Source: Ignavibacteriaceae bacterium
GTDB lineage: Bacteria; Bacteroidota; Ignavibacteria; Ignavibacteriales; Ignavibacteriaceae
Direction: 5' to 3'
DNA length: 64,000 nt
Assembly (NCBI GenBank): GCA_013360295.1
Contig: JABWCL010000014.1
Span: 1 to 64,000 of the forward strand
Under the pieces are notes generated by a model. The model was not told where the DNA came from, ran no database searches, and saw only the letters and a program-made list of their open reading frames with translations. Each line of letters opens with the position of its first letter. The stretch's first letter is position 1. Both the position numbers and the translations under genes were made by a program. Positions 8,870 to 18,065 of this stretch are shown here, piece by piece.

Positions 8870-9103
8870 CAAAACAGGTGCGGGTTTATCAGTGCGGGTG
8901 TCGAGCTTTCCGGAGTGAAAAATTATGCGTGGGAATTTGCTCCCCGGGGTGATTACGCGTCAGATTATGATATTATGCACAGGTACTGGTCAAAATGGTT
9001 TGAGGAGATGGGATCAAAGCAGGGGGGATATAAAATAGTTAAGACGGATGTGCCGGTATTGAACAGAGCCATTATTCATAATTTTATTCTGTCCCGGCAT
9101 TAG
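8870..9103 (+). pseudogene. Unrecognised C-terminal gene remnant
   Basis: An open stretch in the same frame as the TPR gene begins right after its TGA and ends at a TAG. The protein-like part, from GFISAGVELSG to NFILSRH, is rich in aromatic residues and looks like the C-terminus of a larger protein rather than a random frame. The only start inside it is a GTG at 8915, which would give 62 residues and no ribosome site. I do not recognise the family. It is either a truncated gene or a small gene with a weak start. Confidence 0.35.
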
Positions 9104-9357
9104 TTGATACTAACCCCTCCACTTCGTCCCGATGCATCGGGATCAGTGCACCGCCCATCCCTCATCTTTCCCTAAGGGACAAGTGCAAAAAGGGGCGGGA
9201 GCCAGTTCCCCTCCAATTTTTACAAAGGGAGGGGTTAGGGGAGGGTTATCGAAACAAAACTTACGAACTCAGATTACAGCAACAGCCAATTCCCATCATT
9301 CAACTATCACTCAAATTCAGTAAATTTAAACAAACAAATAAGTATAATTAATCGACG
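9104..9357. repeat. Non-coding stretch with dispersed GC-rich repeat
   Basis: No gene is supported here. The segment contains a small palindrome (CCCGATGCATCGGG at 9128-9141) and the intact copy (9217-9255) of the AAAGGGAGGGG/AGGGGAGGGTTATCGAAAC repeat that the IS interrupts at 1479. A 63-residue open frame from 9132 runs through the repeat and is low complexity, so I leave it out. Confidence 0.5.
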
Positions 9358-9510
9358 ATGAGCATCAGCAAACTACGAACCATACTCTACACCATCGCCA
9401 GGTTACTTGGCGATGTAAATGCAGCTCAGAAAGGGAAGCTTCCGCAGAGACTTATGAGAAGAGCGGCCGGAAAACTCGCGGGAAAGATTTTAAGTAAACT
9501 GCCGAAGTGA
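9358..9510 (+). CDS. Small basic conserved-type protein, 50 aa
   Basis: A 50-residue open frame, MSISKLRTILYTIARLLGDV at its start, followed by a Lys/Arg-rich segment (QRLMRRAAGKLAGKILSKLPK). The pattern of an amphipathic helix followed by a basic Ala/Gly/Lys helix matches small hypothetical proteins that I recall from many bacterial genomes. No function is known to me. Its codon use and clear ATG and TGA favour a real gene over chance. It stands alone between the repeat region and the MNT-HEPN pair. Confidence 0.6.
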   Translation: MSISKLRTILYTIARLLGDVNAAQKGKLPQRLMRRAAGKLAGKILSKLPK

Positions 9511-9677
9511 ATCACTAAGCAAAGTGAAAATAATTGTATCCGTAATATACTTATGTCAAATTTCAGTAACCCGAATAATGATTATATTTAACTGAAATTT
9601 TCCTTTTATTGCAATGTTTATTTTGCTATAATTTATCGATTATTATTTATTATTTATCCTTTGTTTAGTTTAACATC

Positions 9678-10028
9678 ATGACCTCTCTTAGTGAGACTTT
9701 ATCATTACCGGTTGAGATCAGGAACCTCGTTACAGAGTTTAAGGAGGAAACCGCGGTTATATTAGGCGGAGATCTCGATAGAGTAATTCTCTATGGTTCG
9801 TATGCGCGGGGCGATTATGATCCGGAGTCGGATGTTGATGTTATTATCCTGTTGACTAAGCCAATTCATACAGAGAAGAAATCAGCAATTTCTGATCTGG
9901 TTTTCCGCTATTTAATTGACAAGGGTCTTTTGTTTTCGATTATTTATTATGAAACGTCGTATTATAATGAGTGGAAAAACCATCTTGATTTATTTGTTTT
10001 CATTGAAAATGAGGGTGTTGTAATCTGA
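9678..10028 (+). CDS. MNT-type nucleotidyltransferase (antitoxin)
   Basis: A 116-residue minimal nucleotidyltransferase of the DNA polymerase beta fold. The signature GS-x10-DxD is intact: Gly40-Ser41 and Asp52/Asp54 in GSYARGDYDPESDVDV. In the studied MntA-HepT pairs the MNT protein adds AMP to a tyrosine of the HEPN toxin and silences it. The gene shares one base with the following HEPN gene (TGATG), the usual two-gene toxin-antitoxin layout. Here the HEPN partner is of a different HEPN type from HepT, so the AMP-transfer mechanism is inferred. Confidence 0.85.
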   Translation: MTSLSETLSLPVEIRNLVTEFKEETAVILGGDLDRVILYGSYARGDYDPESDVDVIILLTKPIHTEKKSAISDLVFRYLIDKGLLFSIIYYETSYYNEWKNHLDLFVFIENEGVVI

Positions 10029-10432
10029 TGGAAAAACGCGAAGAAATAATAAGATACCGGATCAGGAAGGCAAAGGAAGAACTTAAAAATTCGGAACTGA
10101 GCTTTATTAATTCTCTGTATAACCCGTGTGTAAGTTCTTCGTACTTTGCGATTTTCCATGCTGCCCGTGCCCTTTTGGCGGCAAAAGGTCTGGTATCGAA
10201 GAAACATGCCGGGGTAATTCATCTTTTTTCCGCGCATTTTATCAGACCCGGGTTAATAAATCCTGAATATGGAAAAATGATCAGATCAGCATTTGAACAA
10301 AGAAATAATAGCGATTATGCTGATATGTATTATGTCGATAATCAGCAAGCAGAAATTCAGTTGACTAATGCAAAAGAATTTCTTAAGATGGCAGAATCTT
10401 TTTTATCTTCGGAGTATGGAATTAAAGTGTAA
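10028..10432 (+). CDS. HEPN-domain protein (putative RNase toxin)
   Basis: A 134-residue all-helical HEPN protein of the PF05168 style, with SSSYFAIFHAARALL near 36-50. The C-terminal motif is QRNNSDY with Arg92 and Tyr97, where many HEPN ribonucleases have R-x4-6-H. The catalytic His is thus not in the usual place; the Arg and Tyr are, and the Tyr may be the modification target or this may be a degenerate type. It is the downstream partner of the MNT gene with a 1-bp overlap. Likely a toxin acting on RNA, held off by the MNT protein. Confidence 0.8.
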   Translation: MEKREEIIRYRIRKAKEELKNSELSFINSLYNPCVSSSYFAIFHAARALLAAKGLVSKKHAGVIHLFSAHFIRPGLINPEYGKMIRSAFEQRNNSDYADMYYVDNQQAEIQLTNAKEFLKMAESFLSSEYGIKV

Positions 10433-10612
10433 AAGAATCAATGTTGAAATCCTCCCTTTGTACTCTACATATATTTTTCTTTAAGAAGCTTTAAGTTAAT
10501 CTGATAAAAGCAGAACATTATCAGCATCCCGGAGCAGAAAATCTCCATTAAAATTCGTTTGACTACATTTTCCGAGATTGCATTTTAATTTTGTTAGTAT
10601 TACATTATATAC

Positions 10613-10957
10613 ATGAGTTTTAATTTTGCGCTCAGATCGTCAAATCTGATTCTGGTACTGGTCTATCTCCTTTCCGGGACGGTGCTCTCCGGTTACGGGA
10701 GGATTTCGTTCTGCGCGGAAAACCGTATATCAGATAAACCGAGTGTCCCCAAACAGCACTTCCTCACAAACCAGAGGCTGCAAAAGCATCTGGCGCCCAA
10801 TTTAAATTTCGAGAGCGCACCCGACTTAATTTCAAATCCTTCTCACGATTATTATCAGCCTTTAGTAATAACTCCTTTCACAGGAGCAGCATCTGTTGCT
10901 TATGTCTCCCGTGACTGCTTGCAAAAACCCTCAAATAAAGCGCCCCCGCAAGCCTAA
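10613..10957 (+). CDS. Hypothetical exported protein, 114 aa
   Basis: The N-terminus has a hydrophobic stretch (LILVLVYLLSGTVLSG) that could be a signal peptide, then a polar tail rich in Asn, Pro and Ser with no domain I recognise. No gene lies on the other strand. It may be a real small secreted protein or a chance frame. No ribosome site is obvious. Confidence 0.3.
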   Translation: MSFNFALRSSNLILVLVYLLSGTVLSGYGRISFCAENRISDKPSVPKQHFLTNQRLQKHLAPNLNFESAPDLISNPSHDYYQPLVITPFTGAASVAYVSRDCLQKPSNKAPPQA

Positions 10958-11074
10958 TCAAATCATAATTATTCATCACAGCGGAGAAAGCCTCCTTTCC
11001 CCGTGCTGCGCCGTGCCCGTTCCGTGGCGCGGTTGGTTTATTATTTATAATTATACATTTTGAAAGGCAAACAA

Positions 11075-11188
11075 ATGAACAACGAACAGAAAAAAGACGA
11101 AGGTTCCTGGAACTACCTGCTTGCACTGATCATAATTATGGCCGTGGGTCTGGCAGTGACCGGACTTAAAATAATGGGCGTATTCTGA
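11075..11188 (+). CDS. MetS-like small membrane subunit, 37 aa
   Basis: A 37-residue open frame starting MNNEQKKDEGSW, then one transmembrane segment (NYLLALIIIMAVGLAVTGL) and a short tail. Its size, single membrane helix and place directly upstream of a sodium:neurotransmitter symporter match the MetS-type small subunit of MetPS methionine/alanine importers. AAAGG precedes the ATG by 6 bases. Such peptides are normally missed by gene callers. The role as subunit of the following transporter is inferred from position. Confidence 0.65.
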   Translation: MNNEQKKDEGSWNYLLALIIIMAVGLAVTGLKIMGVF

Positions 11189-11198
11189 TTTTAATAGA

Positions 11199-11220
11199 GG
11201 GGGGAAGCCTGCTTCCCCCG
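11199..11220 (+). terminator. Strong hairpin between small subunit and transporter gene
   Basis: GGGGGAAGC, loop CT, then GCTTCCCCC form a perfect 9-bp stem at 11200-11219 with no T-run after it. It could protect the 3' end of the short upstream transcript or set the ratio of the two products rather than stop transcription fully. Confidence 0.45.
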
Positions 11221-11284
11221 CTATAAACCGAATGACAAAAACCTGTACACATATTCTCCCACTTACAATTAATCCGAGGAATGA

Positions 11285-12838
11285 ATGACGGAAAACAACA
11301 ACCGAGAAGAATGGGGAAGTAAAATCGGACTTATTTTAGCCGTAGCAGGCAATGCTGTCGGACTTGGCAATTTTCTCCGCTTCCCCGTGCAGGCCGCGCA
11401 AAACGGCGGGGGAGCTTTTATGATACCCTATTTTTTATTTTTCCTTTTACTGGGGATACCACTGATGTGGATCGAGTGGGGAATAGGGAGGCACGGCGGA
11501 AAGTACGGGCACGGCAGCGCGCCGGGAATGTTTGAGAGGCTGTGGAATAACCCGGCGGCCAAGTATCTCGGCACGCTCGGGCTTTTTATCTCGCTTGTGA
11601 TAATGATCTATTATACTTATATCGAGTCGTGGACCCTCGGCTTCAGTTTCTTTTCACTTACAAAGATGTACTTCGGCGAAGCTTCTTTCGATTCAATGAA
11701 GAACTTCCTCTACAGTTACCAGGGAAGGTTCCCCGCGCAGTTCTCTTCGGTCGGTGTATCTTATATCTTTCTCTTAATAACTTTCGCGATCAATTTCTGG
11801 GTGCTCTACCGCGGAATCTCAAAAGGGATAGAGAAACTTGCGAAAATAGCAATGCCGCTGTTATTTATTTTCGCCATAGTTCTCGCCATTCGCGTGATCA
11901 CTCTCGGAGTTCCGGATCCATCCAAACCCGAAAACTCCGTGATGAACGGTTTCGCGTTTATCTGGAATCCCAACTTCGCGATGCTCGCGGATCCTTCAAT
12001 CTGGCTGGCAGCCGCAGGACAGATATTCTTTACCTTGTCTGTGGGAATGGGAACGATCCACGCGTACGCGAGTTACCTGAAACCAAAAGACGATATCGCG
12101 CTCTCGGCGCTGGCAACATCCACGACAAATGAATTCGCGGAAGTTGTGCTTGGCGGCTCCATTGCAATCCCTGCCGCTGTGGCTTTCTTCGGAGTTGCAA
12201 TGACAACACAAATCGCGCTTGGAGGCGCTTTTGATCTGGGTTTCGTTTCGATGTCGCTGATATTCGGACAAATACCTTTTGGTCAGTTCTTTGGATTTAT
12301 CTGGTTCCTGCTCCTTTTCTTCGCGGGCATTACATCATCAGTAGCAATGGGTCAGCCCGTGGTCGCTTTTCTTGAGGATGAACTGGGAATGTCAAGAAAG
12401 CGTGCGGTAACACTACTCGCGGTCACTGTATTCGTGGCAGTGCATTTCGTCGTATTCTTCCTGAAGTACGGATTCCTGGATGAGATGGATTACTGGGCTG
12501 GCACGTTCGGCCTGGTTGTTTTCGCTCTGATGGAAACGATTCTGTTTATGTGGGTATTCGACAGCAGAAAAGCGTGGGAAGAGATGAACGAAGGGGGAGA
12601 CATACAAATTCCCCGTGTATTCTACTATATAATGAAGTTTGTTACTCCGTTAGTACTGATGGTGGTAATGGGGTGGTGGTTCATAAATGACGCGATACCG
12701 ATACTTCTTCTCGAAAACGCCGCGCCGGAAAATGTGCCGTATATCTGGGGAGCGAGAATTCTTATGCTCCTGATATGCCTCGGGTTGTTTTTCCTGGTTC
12801 GCCTTGCGTGGAAAAGGAAAACCGCGGAACAGCATTAA
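11285..12838 (+). CDS. Sodium-dependent NSS/SNF-family transporter
   Basis: A 517-residue inner-membrane symporter that uses the sodium gradient to import amino acids or similar compounds. The first membrane helix carries AVAGNAVGLGNFLRFP near 20-34, the unwound sodium- and substrate-binding segment of the LeuT fold. About eleven to twelve hydrophobic helices follow at normal spacing, and the length fits the family. The substrate cannot be read from sequence; the MetS-like peptide upstream would favour methionine or alanine. GAGGA ahead of the ATG supports the start. Confidence 0.92.
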   Translation: MTENNNREEWGSKIGLILAVAGNAVGLGNFLRFPVQAAQNGGGAFMIPYFLFFLLLGIPLMWIEWGIGRHGGKYGHGSAPGMFERLWNNPAAKYLGTLGLFISLVIMIYYTYIESWTLGFSFFSLTKMYFGEASFDSMKNFLYSYQGRFPAQFSSVGVSYIFLLITFAINFWVLYRGISKGIEKLAKIAMPLLFIFAIVLAIRVITLGVPDPSKPENSVMNGFAFIWNPNFAMLADPSIWLAAAGQIFFTLSVGMGTIHAYASYLKPKDDIALSALATSTTNEFAEVVLGGSIAIPAAVAFFGVAMTTQIALGGAFDLGFVSMSLIFGQIPFGQFFGFIWFLLLFFAGITSSVAMGQPVVAFLEDELGMSRKRAVTLLAVTVFVAVHFVVFFLKYGFLDEMDYWAGTFGLVVFALMETILFMWVFDSRKAWEEMNEGGDIQIPRVFYYIMKFVTPLVLMVVMGWWFINDAIPILLLENAAPENVPYIWGARILMLLICLGLFFLVRLAWKRKTAEQH

Positions 12839-12907
12839 TACCGGTATGTAGTAAATTAAATTGTCTGAACTTCCGGCAGAAATAAAAAGAACTATCCGGG
12901 TAACGGA

Positions 12908-13255
12908 TTATTTTCCCAATTCTTTTCTGATTTTTGCCGGAAGTTTTTCGGCCACAAGGTCGTAAGACTTTTTTATATATACTTCCCACTCTTTTTTTGT
13001 CAGGGATCTCGGATCCGTTACCTTTATCCACTGCTCTTTAGCAAAGTGGGGCGCCTGGGTAATACCGTCGCGGTTTGTCAGTTCATAAAAATCCTCTTTA
13101 CTTACCTTTATCGCTGCGCCGTGCGGGCGGTCATCAAGGGAAACCAGCAGAAATATTTTCTCTTTGACCATAAAGCATAAGTTATTTTCCCATTTAATAT
13201 CACTTGTAACCCCTTTCAGGTTACTGCTGTATGATTCGAAGAAGTCGAGAGTCAT
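12908..13255 (-). CDS. MmcQ/YjbR-family protein
   Basis: A 115-residue protein of the MmcQ/YjbR fold (CyaY-like, sometimes described as DNA binding): the WENNLCFMV strand, the pattern around RPHGAAIKVSKEDF, the conserved GITQAPHFAKEQWIKV core, and the C-terminal helix with YDLVAEKLPAKIRKEL. Its precise role is not established for the family. It lies 11 bp upstream of the 1531-residue surface protein gene on the same strand, so the two may be cotranscribed. Confidence 0.85.
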   Translation of the reverse strand: MTLDFFESYSSNLKGVTSDIKWENNLCFMVKEKIFLLVSLDDRPHGAAIKVSKEDFYELTNRDGITQAPHFAKEQWIKVTDPRSLTKKEWEVYIKKSYDLVAEKLPAKIRKELGK

Positions 13256-13266
13256 TGAATAATTCC

Positions 13267-16200
13267 TTATAATTTTCTTGCGGAGACAACTACTGTTTTT
13301 AGTTTTTGTGAAAAGCTTCCCGATGTGCCGCGGGCTTCAAGGTAAATAATGTATATACCGATGGGGAGCGGCTTACCGCTTGCGTCAAGCCCGTCGAAGG
13401 CTGTGCTGCCGGACGCGCCTGAGGGGAGATTCTCGTGCAGAGTCCGGACTTCTCTTCCGGATCCGTCGAATATTTTTATCGTAACAAGGTTTGAACTGTT
13501 CACCAGGTTATAGCTGATTATTGCCTGATCCTCATACCCGTCATAATCAGGCGAGAAAGGATTAGGATTAACACTTATCGCCGATGATGAGGGGAGTAGG
13601 CCGGTAAAGACGCTGTTGATCCTCGCGGGAGTTCCTCCTGAGGGATCAGCGGTACCTGCCCAGTTGCCTTGTGTAATCCCGGGAAGCGCCGGATTGATTT
13701 TTTCAAGCGAGCGGTTCCTCGTAATTCCGTAAAGCTTTCCGTACCAGTTTGGATTGTATGCGGCCGAGTCATAAACACCTCCAAAGATATTTGTCAGCCT
13801 GACCGTACCGCCGTCATTGGAAAGCGTAAAACCGTTTTTGGAAATTACCGCATTTTTATTACCAGCAAGATCGGAGAACATATTATAAAATGATGAATCA
13901 TTTGCAATAACAACATATCCGCCCGGCAGCAGAGGACGGGTAACAGGGCTGAGGGGTATTGGAGCAGAGTTGCTGATCGATATCTTCATCAATGCCGTAT
14001 TGAGAGTATCTCTCCCCTGATTATAGATTTCAATATATTCAGAGAGTCCGCCGTCAACTTCAAACATAATTTCATTTACCACAGCTCCTGTTTTATTTGT
14101 GTCTACTTCGGCTAATGAATTCACTTTGCCGGGAGTGGCAAGGAGTGTATCAATAGAGGGATGATAGAAATCAGAAGAATTACCACCGGAAATTTTTTCA
14201 ATTGAGTGACGGCTGTAAAGAGAGGGAAACGAGCCTATAACAAATGAATCTATCGGGGCGCTGCGGTGATCGCGAAGTACAATAATATCTCCCGCGGCCA
14301 GCCCCGAGACATTTCCGTATATTGTCTGGAACTCACTGCCATATTTAGCGGAAAGCGATGTGTCGGAAGATACAACAAGATAACTGTATGCCGGAATGAC
14401 TGCAGCCGGATTTGTAATAGAGATATTCCCCAGGCTCCATCCGCTCAGGGTAAATGGTTTGTCGCTGTTATTATATAACTCAATCCATTCTTTCTCTCCC
14501 GTGGCGGGATTGGGCATTACCTCGCTGATGATCACTCTCTTCTTCTCCGCGCCGGGGATAACCAATTCGTGGAGAACATTATTATATGTGTCCGCGTCAC
14601 CGGTTGAAGTCAGCGACGCAATAAAACGAAACCCGCTGTTAAATACATACGGCCTTACTGCGATGATAACCGAATCAGCGGGTGCGACCGGATTGATGAT
14701 TATCAGGTCGTGCAGTTTTGAAGGGCTTACCGAATCAATATAAACATTGAGCAACCCCGCGGCAGATGGGTAAACTCCGTTATTACGGACTGTAATTACT
14801 GCCGATACTGTATCGTTAAGATCAGGATACTGAGGCGAAATGGTTAATGATTTAACTTCCGGATCTATAGCTTTTGGTGTTACGGAGTTAATCCTGCCGG
14901 GCGTTCCCTTTTCGCGATAACCACACTCCCGCCAGTTAATACCGGTAACTGCCGCGCCCGGAGTAATCCGTTCGAGAGAATAGCCGCCGCTTCCACCAAA
15001 AGAAGACGTGTAATAAACAGTATCAATTACTCTCCCTGATTTATCAATCAACACTAAACCTTCCCTGTCATTATTAAGAGGCGGGAGATTAATAACTGCC
15101 AGCGGATAGTTATTCTCGCGGAAATAAGTAGTGATGAGGCTGTCCTCCGCGATTACCAGGTATCCGCCCGGCTGTATTTGTGTCCCATTAGGAAGAGTTA
15201 CTGATGCAGGGGTTGTAAATGCATCCCTGATCTTCCAGCCGGAAAGGTCTGCCGGCAGAGAAGAGTTGTTATATAGTTCTATCCACTCCGGCATTCCGTT
15301 CACCGGTGAATACATTATTTCGTTTATTACTATGGACGCTGCCGGAGCAAACATTTTTAACGGGATGATCATAATATTATTTGACGTATCCTGATCCGGG
15401 GCAAATACGGCGCTAACCCAGAAGTTTAATTCACTGCTGAGATTACCGATTATATTATTAAATAAATAACTGACCGAGTCCCGCGAAGGAAGGAAAAGCA
15501 GGGGGGACCGCGCGAGGAACTGATCGGGGACAGAATCTTTGTTTGTATCTGCATATACAACTATCTCGAAGGAAGCTGAAGCTGAGCCATAGTTCCTGCA
15601 GAAGACTGACGCGGATACCGAATCTCCCGGTGAAGGGTAGAGGGGAGCAATCAAGACGCCTTCGACGGAAATGTCAAATACCTTCGCCGAAGCTGTGTTG
15701 ATAAATCCCGGAGTGGCATCTATCCTTGAACTTCGCCAGTTTGCCGAATCAAGTGTGGGAAGTTCGGCATCAATCCTCTCAAGCGACCTTCCGTCACTGC
15801 CGCCCCACCGGGGATAATAATAGAGACTGTCGGATACGCGTCCCAGTGAATCCATAACCACAACAGCATCTCCGCTGTTATTTAATGATGGAAGACTGGT
15901 GATAATCACGTTAGGTGTACCGGGGTAATATTCGAAGAATGACGAATCATCAGCGATAACCAACAAATTCAGCAGCGGCAAAAAGATATCCTTGTCCGGC
16001 AGGGATACAGACTGTGACCCGTCGCTTATCTTCCACTTCCGCAGATTGATCAAAGTGCCTGAACGGTTAAAAACTTCTATCCATTCCGGCGCGCCTGAAG
16101 TGGGGGCATACATAACTTCGTTCACCATAATTGTCTTGTGGCTCTCGTTGACTCGGACGATTGTGCTTATCCGGTTATTTGTCGTATCCTCATCGAAGGG

Positions 16201-17862
16201 GACGACCGCTTTTATTATCAGCACGTGATCCGTGGTGATGGCGGGAATAATGTCAGGATAAAACTCGACGATTGAATCACCCGGTGCCAGGGCGATCATT
16301 GATGACTGTGAAAGGAGAACGTCCGGGACTGAATCGCGGTTAATATCGTGATACACATAGATATCAACAAGCGCGTTAACAGTGCCGATATTTTTTGCAT
16401 ATACATACAAAGAAACATTATCTCCCCGAAGGGGCTGGTGGGGAATGCTTCGCACCGCGGAGACGATGACATCCCTTTGTTTAGGAGAAACTGAATTCGG
16501 GCTCCCTGGCGTGGCAAAAATGAGAGAGGTTTTCCAGTTGGTTGAATCCTGCGTGGAAGAATCGGGATATATTCTTTCGAGTGATTTTCCTGAAGCGCCT
16601 CCCCAGGAACTCCTGTAAAAAAGACTGTCAATCCTGTAACCGTAGGAGTCTTTTAATGTAATCGCGTCGGTATCGTTATTCAGCGACGGGAGATTAATTA
16701 TGGTTACATTTTTCACGCCGGGGAAATAGTTATAGATGGTTGAGTCATCCGCGATGACCGCGTAACCGCCCGGTAAAATGAGGATGTCTTTATCCGGCAA
16801 TGAGGAAGACTGCACCCGGTCGTTTATTTTCCATCGCCTGAGGTTGATCGTCGAATCAGTTCGGTTATAAATCTCGATCCACTCAGGGGCACCGCCCGAT
16901 GGAGCATACATTACCTCGTTTATAATAATATCATTATAAATGAGAGGCGGAGGAAGAATGTAAAGTTCGGTGACGGCAACATTATTATCCGTGTTGTCAT
17001 CATCCTCCAGGCTCAGTACTCCGAAGAATCTGTGGTCACCCGGATCATACACGCCGAGATAACGGTAAAATTCAACAGAGTCGCCTGAAGCCAGGTTTTG
17101 CACGGGGAGATCAATGATAAGTTCGTCAGGGGAGACTGCGCTATCGCGGTTGCTATCGAAGTATATATATAAGAAAGCTTCATCAATATCAACGATACCG
17201 AGATTTTTAACCGTTGTTTTGATAACCGGATCATCAAGCAGCGACGCGGGATTGGGGAAAATCGTAAAGTCAGTAATTGCGCCGTCACGGGCAAGAGGTG
17301 CGACTGAGTTAGTATATCCGGGCGTGCCGAGATAAAAACGGGAGTTGCCCCAGTTAAGCGGATTCGGATCAAAAAAGAGATTTATCTTTTCGTCAGATAT
17401 CCCGTGGCTGTTTCCCGCGACTGTGTATGTGTACGTATCTGTGGCGCCCGAAGGAGTGAATAATATCAGAGTCCGGTCCGTGGTATTAGACATTCCGGTG
17501 CTGCCGAAGGCGTTATCTTTTATTTTAAGTTTCAGCGCTTCCGGCGGAATCCTCCCCGCGTATGCTCCGGTATCAATATTATAATCGCCTTCGAAGATAA
17601 CAGCGTAACTGCGAGGCATAAGAACGGTGCCGAAGCCGGCATTTACAATTGTATCGGGATTTGACGTATAATATTTAATGGCGTATCCGGACAGGTTGAC
17701 GGGCGTAGTGTAACTCAGATTAAACAGTTCAATGAATTCATTGTTGCCGGACGGGGCGAAAAACATTATCTCGGAAAAAGTGATGGTTGAATCCGGCTGT
17801 GGGAGGAGTATCCGGCTAAAGAACATAGTATGCAGGAGAATGGCTCTGAACAGGATTTTCAC
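13267..17862 (-). CDS. Giant lamin-tail-domain surface protein with FlgD-like tail
   Basis: A 1531-residue secreted protein. After a hydrophobic N-terminus it has six lamin-tail (LTD) modules, recognisable by repeats such as NEVMYAPSGGAPEWIEIYNR and a following GDAVxLxDxxGRxIDSxxY strand. Four of the inter-LTD spacers look like CARDB-type beta domains (DVxVxxVxxxPxxPxxGDxVSxxVxxxN). The C-terminus, from SVNPNPFSPDYDGYEDQAIISY to KTVVVSARKL, is a FlgD-like Ig domain that acts as a sorting tail in T9SS-type secretion. It probably sits on the cell surface or is released, with binding or adhesive duties; no enzyme motif is visible. A shorter paralogue follows upstream. Confidence 0.85.
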   Translation of the reverse strand: MKILFRAILLHTMFFSRILLPQPDSTITFSEIMFFAPSGNNEFIELFNLSYTTPVNLSGYAIKYYTSNPDTIVNAGFGTVLMPRSYAVIFEGDYNIDTGAYAGRIPPEALKLKIKDNAFGSTGMSNTTDRTLILFTPSGATDTYTYTVAGNSHGISDEKINLFFDPNPLNWGNSRFYLGTPGYTNSVAPLARDGAITDFTIFPNPASLLDDPVIKTTVKNLGIVDIDEAFLYIYFDSNRDSAVSPDELIIDLPVQNLASGDSVEFYRYLGVYDPGDHRFFGVLSLEDDDNTDNNVAVTELYILPPPLIYNDIIINEVMYAPSGGAPEWIEIYNRTDSTINLRRWKINDRVQSSSLPDKDILILPGGYAVIADDSTIYNYFPGVKNVTIINLPSLNNDTDAITLKDSYGYRIDSLFYRSSWGGASGKSLERIYPDSSTQDSTNWKTSLIFATPGSPNSVSPKQRDVIVSAVRSIPHQPLRGDNVSLYVYAKNIGTVNALVDIYVYHDINRDSVPDVLLSQSSMIALAPGDSIVEFYPDIIPAITTDHVLIIKAVVPFDEDTTNNRISTIVRVNESHKTIMVNEVMYAPTSGAPEWIEVFNRSGTLINLRKWKISDGSQSVSLPDKDIFLPLLNLLVIADDSSFFEYYPGTPNVIITSLPSLNNSGDAVVVMDSLGRVSDSLYYYPRWGGSDGRSLERIDAELPTLDSANWRSSRIDATPGFINTASAKVFDISVEGVLIAPLYPSPGDSVSASVFCRNYGSASASFEIVVYADTNKDSVPDQFLARSPLLFLPSRDSVSYLFNNIIGNLSSELNFWVSAVFAPDQDTSNNIMIIPLKMFAPAASIVINEIMYSPVNGMPEWIELYNNSSLPADLSGWKIRDAFTTPASVTLPNGTQIQPGGYLVIAEDSLITTYFRENNYPLAVINLPPLNNDREGLVLIDKSGRVIDTVYYTSSFGGSGGYSLERITPGAAVTGINWRECGYREKGTPGRINSVTPKAIDPEVKSLTISPQYPDLNDTVSAVITVRNNGVYPSAAGLLNVYIDSVSPSKLHDLIIINPVAPADSVIIAVRPYVFNSGFRFIASLTSTGDADTYNNVLHELVIPGAEKKRVIISEVMPNPATGEKEWIELYNNSDKPFTLSGWSLGNISITNPAAVIPAYSYLVVSSDTSLSAKYGSEFQTIYGNVSGLAAGDIIVLRDHRSAPIDSFVIGSFPSLYSRHSIEKISGGNSSDFYHPSIDTLLATPGKVNSLAEVDTNKTGAVVNEIMFEVDGGLSEYIEIYNQGRDTLNTALMKISISNSAPIPLSPVTRPLLPGGYVVIANDSSFYNMFSDLAGNKNAVISKNGFTLSNDGGTVRLTNIFGGVYDSAAYNPNWYGKLYGITRNRSLEKINPALPGITQGNWAGTADPSGGTPARINSVFTGLLPSSSAISVNPNPFSPDYDGYEDQAIISYNLVNSSNLVTIKIFDGSGREVRTLHENLPSGASGSTAFDGLDASGKPLPIGIYIIYLEARGTSGSFSQKLKTVVVSARKL

Positions 17863-18065
17863 TGAAAGTCTACTCGCTTATGCTAATGTCTGGTTATTGA
17901 GATTTTGTTTATTTGCAAAATTACAGAAAGGAAGCCGGATTTTATAGTGGTTTTTTATTGGTTCGTGAAATCATCCGTTCGCTGGTTTGCGTTAATTTTA
18001 TCCGGTTTCAGGATTAAATTCTGCGCGCGGCGGCGGATAGACCTCCGACGGTGATCATACCAAAA

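Noticed and set aside
9132-9323. 63-residue open frame in the repeat region
   Set aside because: It is a translation of the GC-rich dispersed repeat, low complexity and with no start signal.
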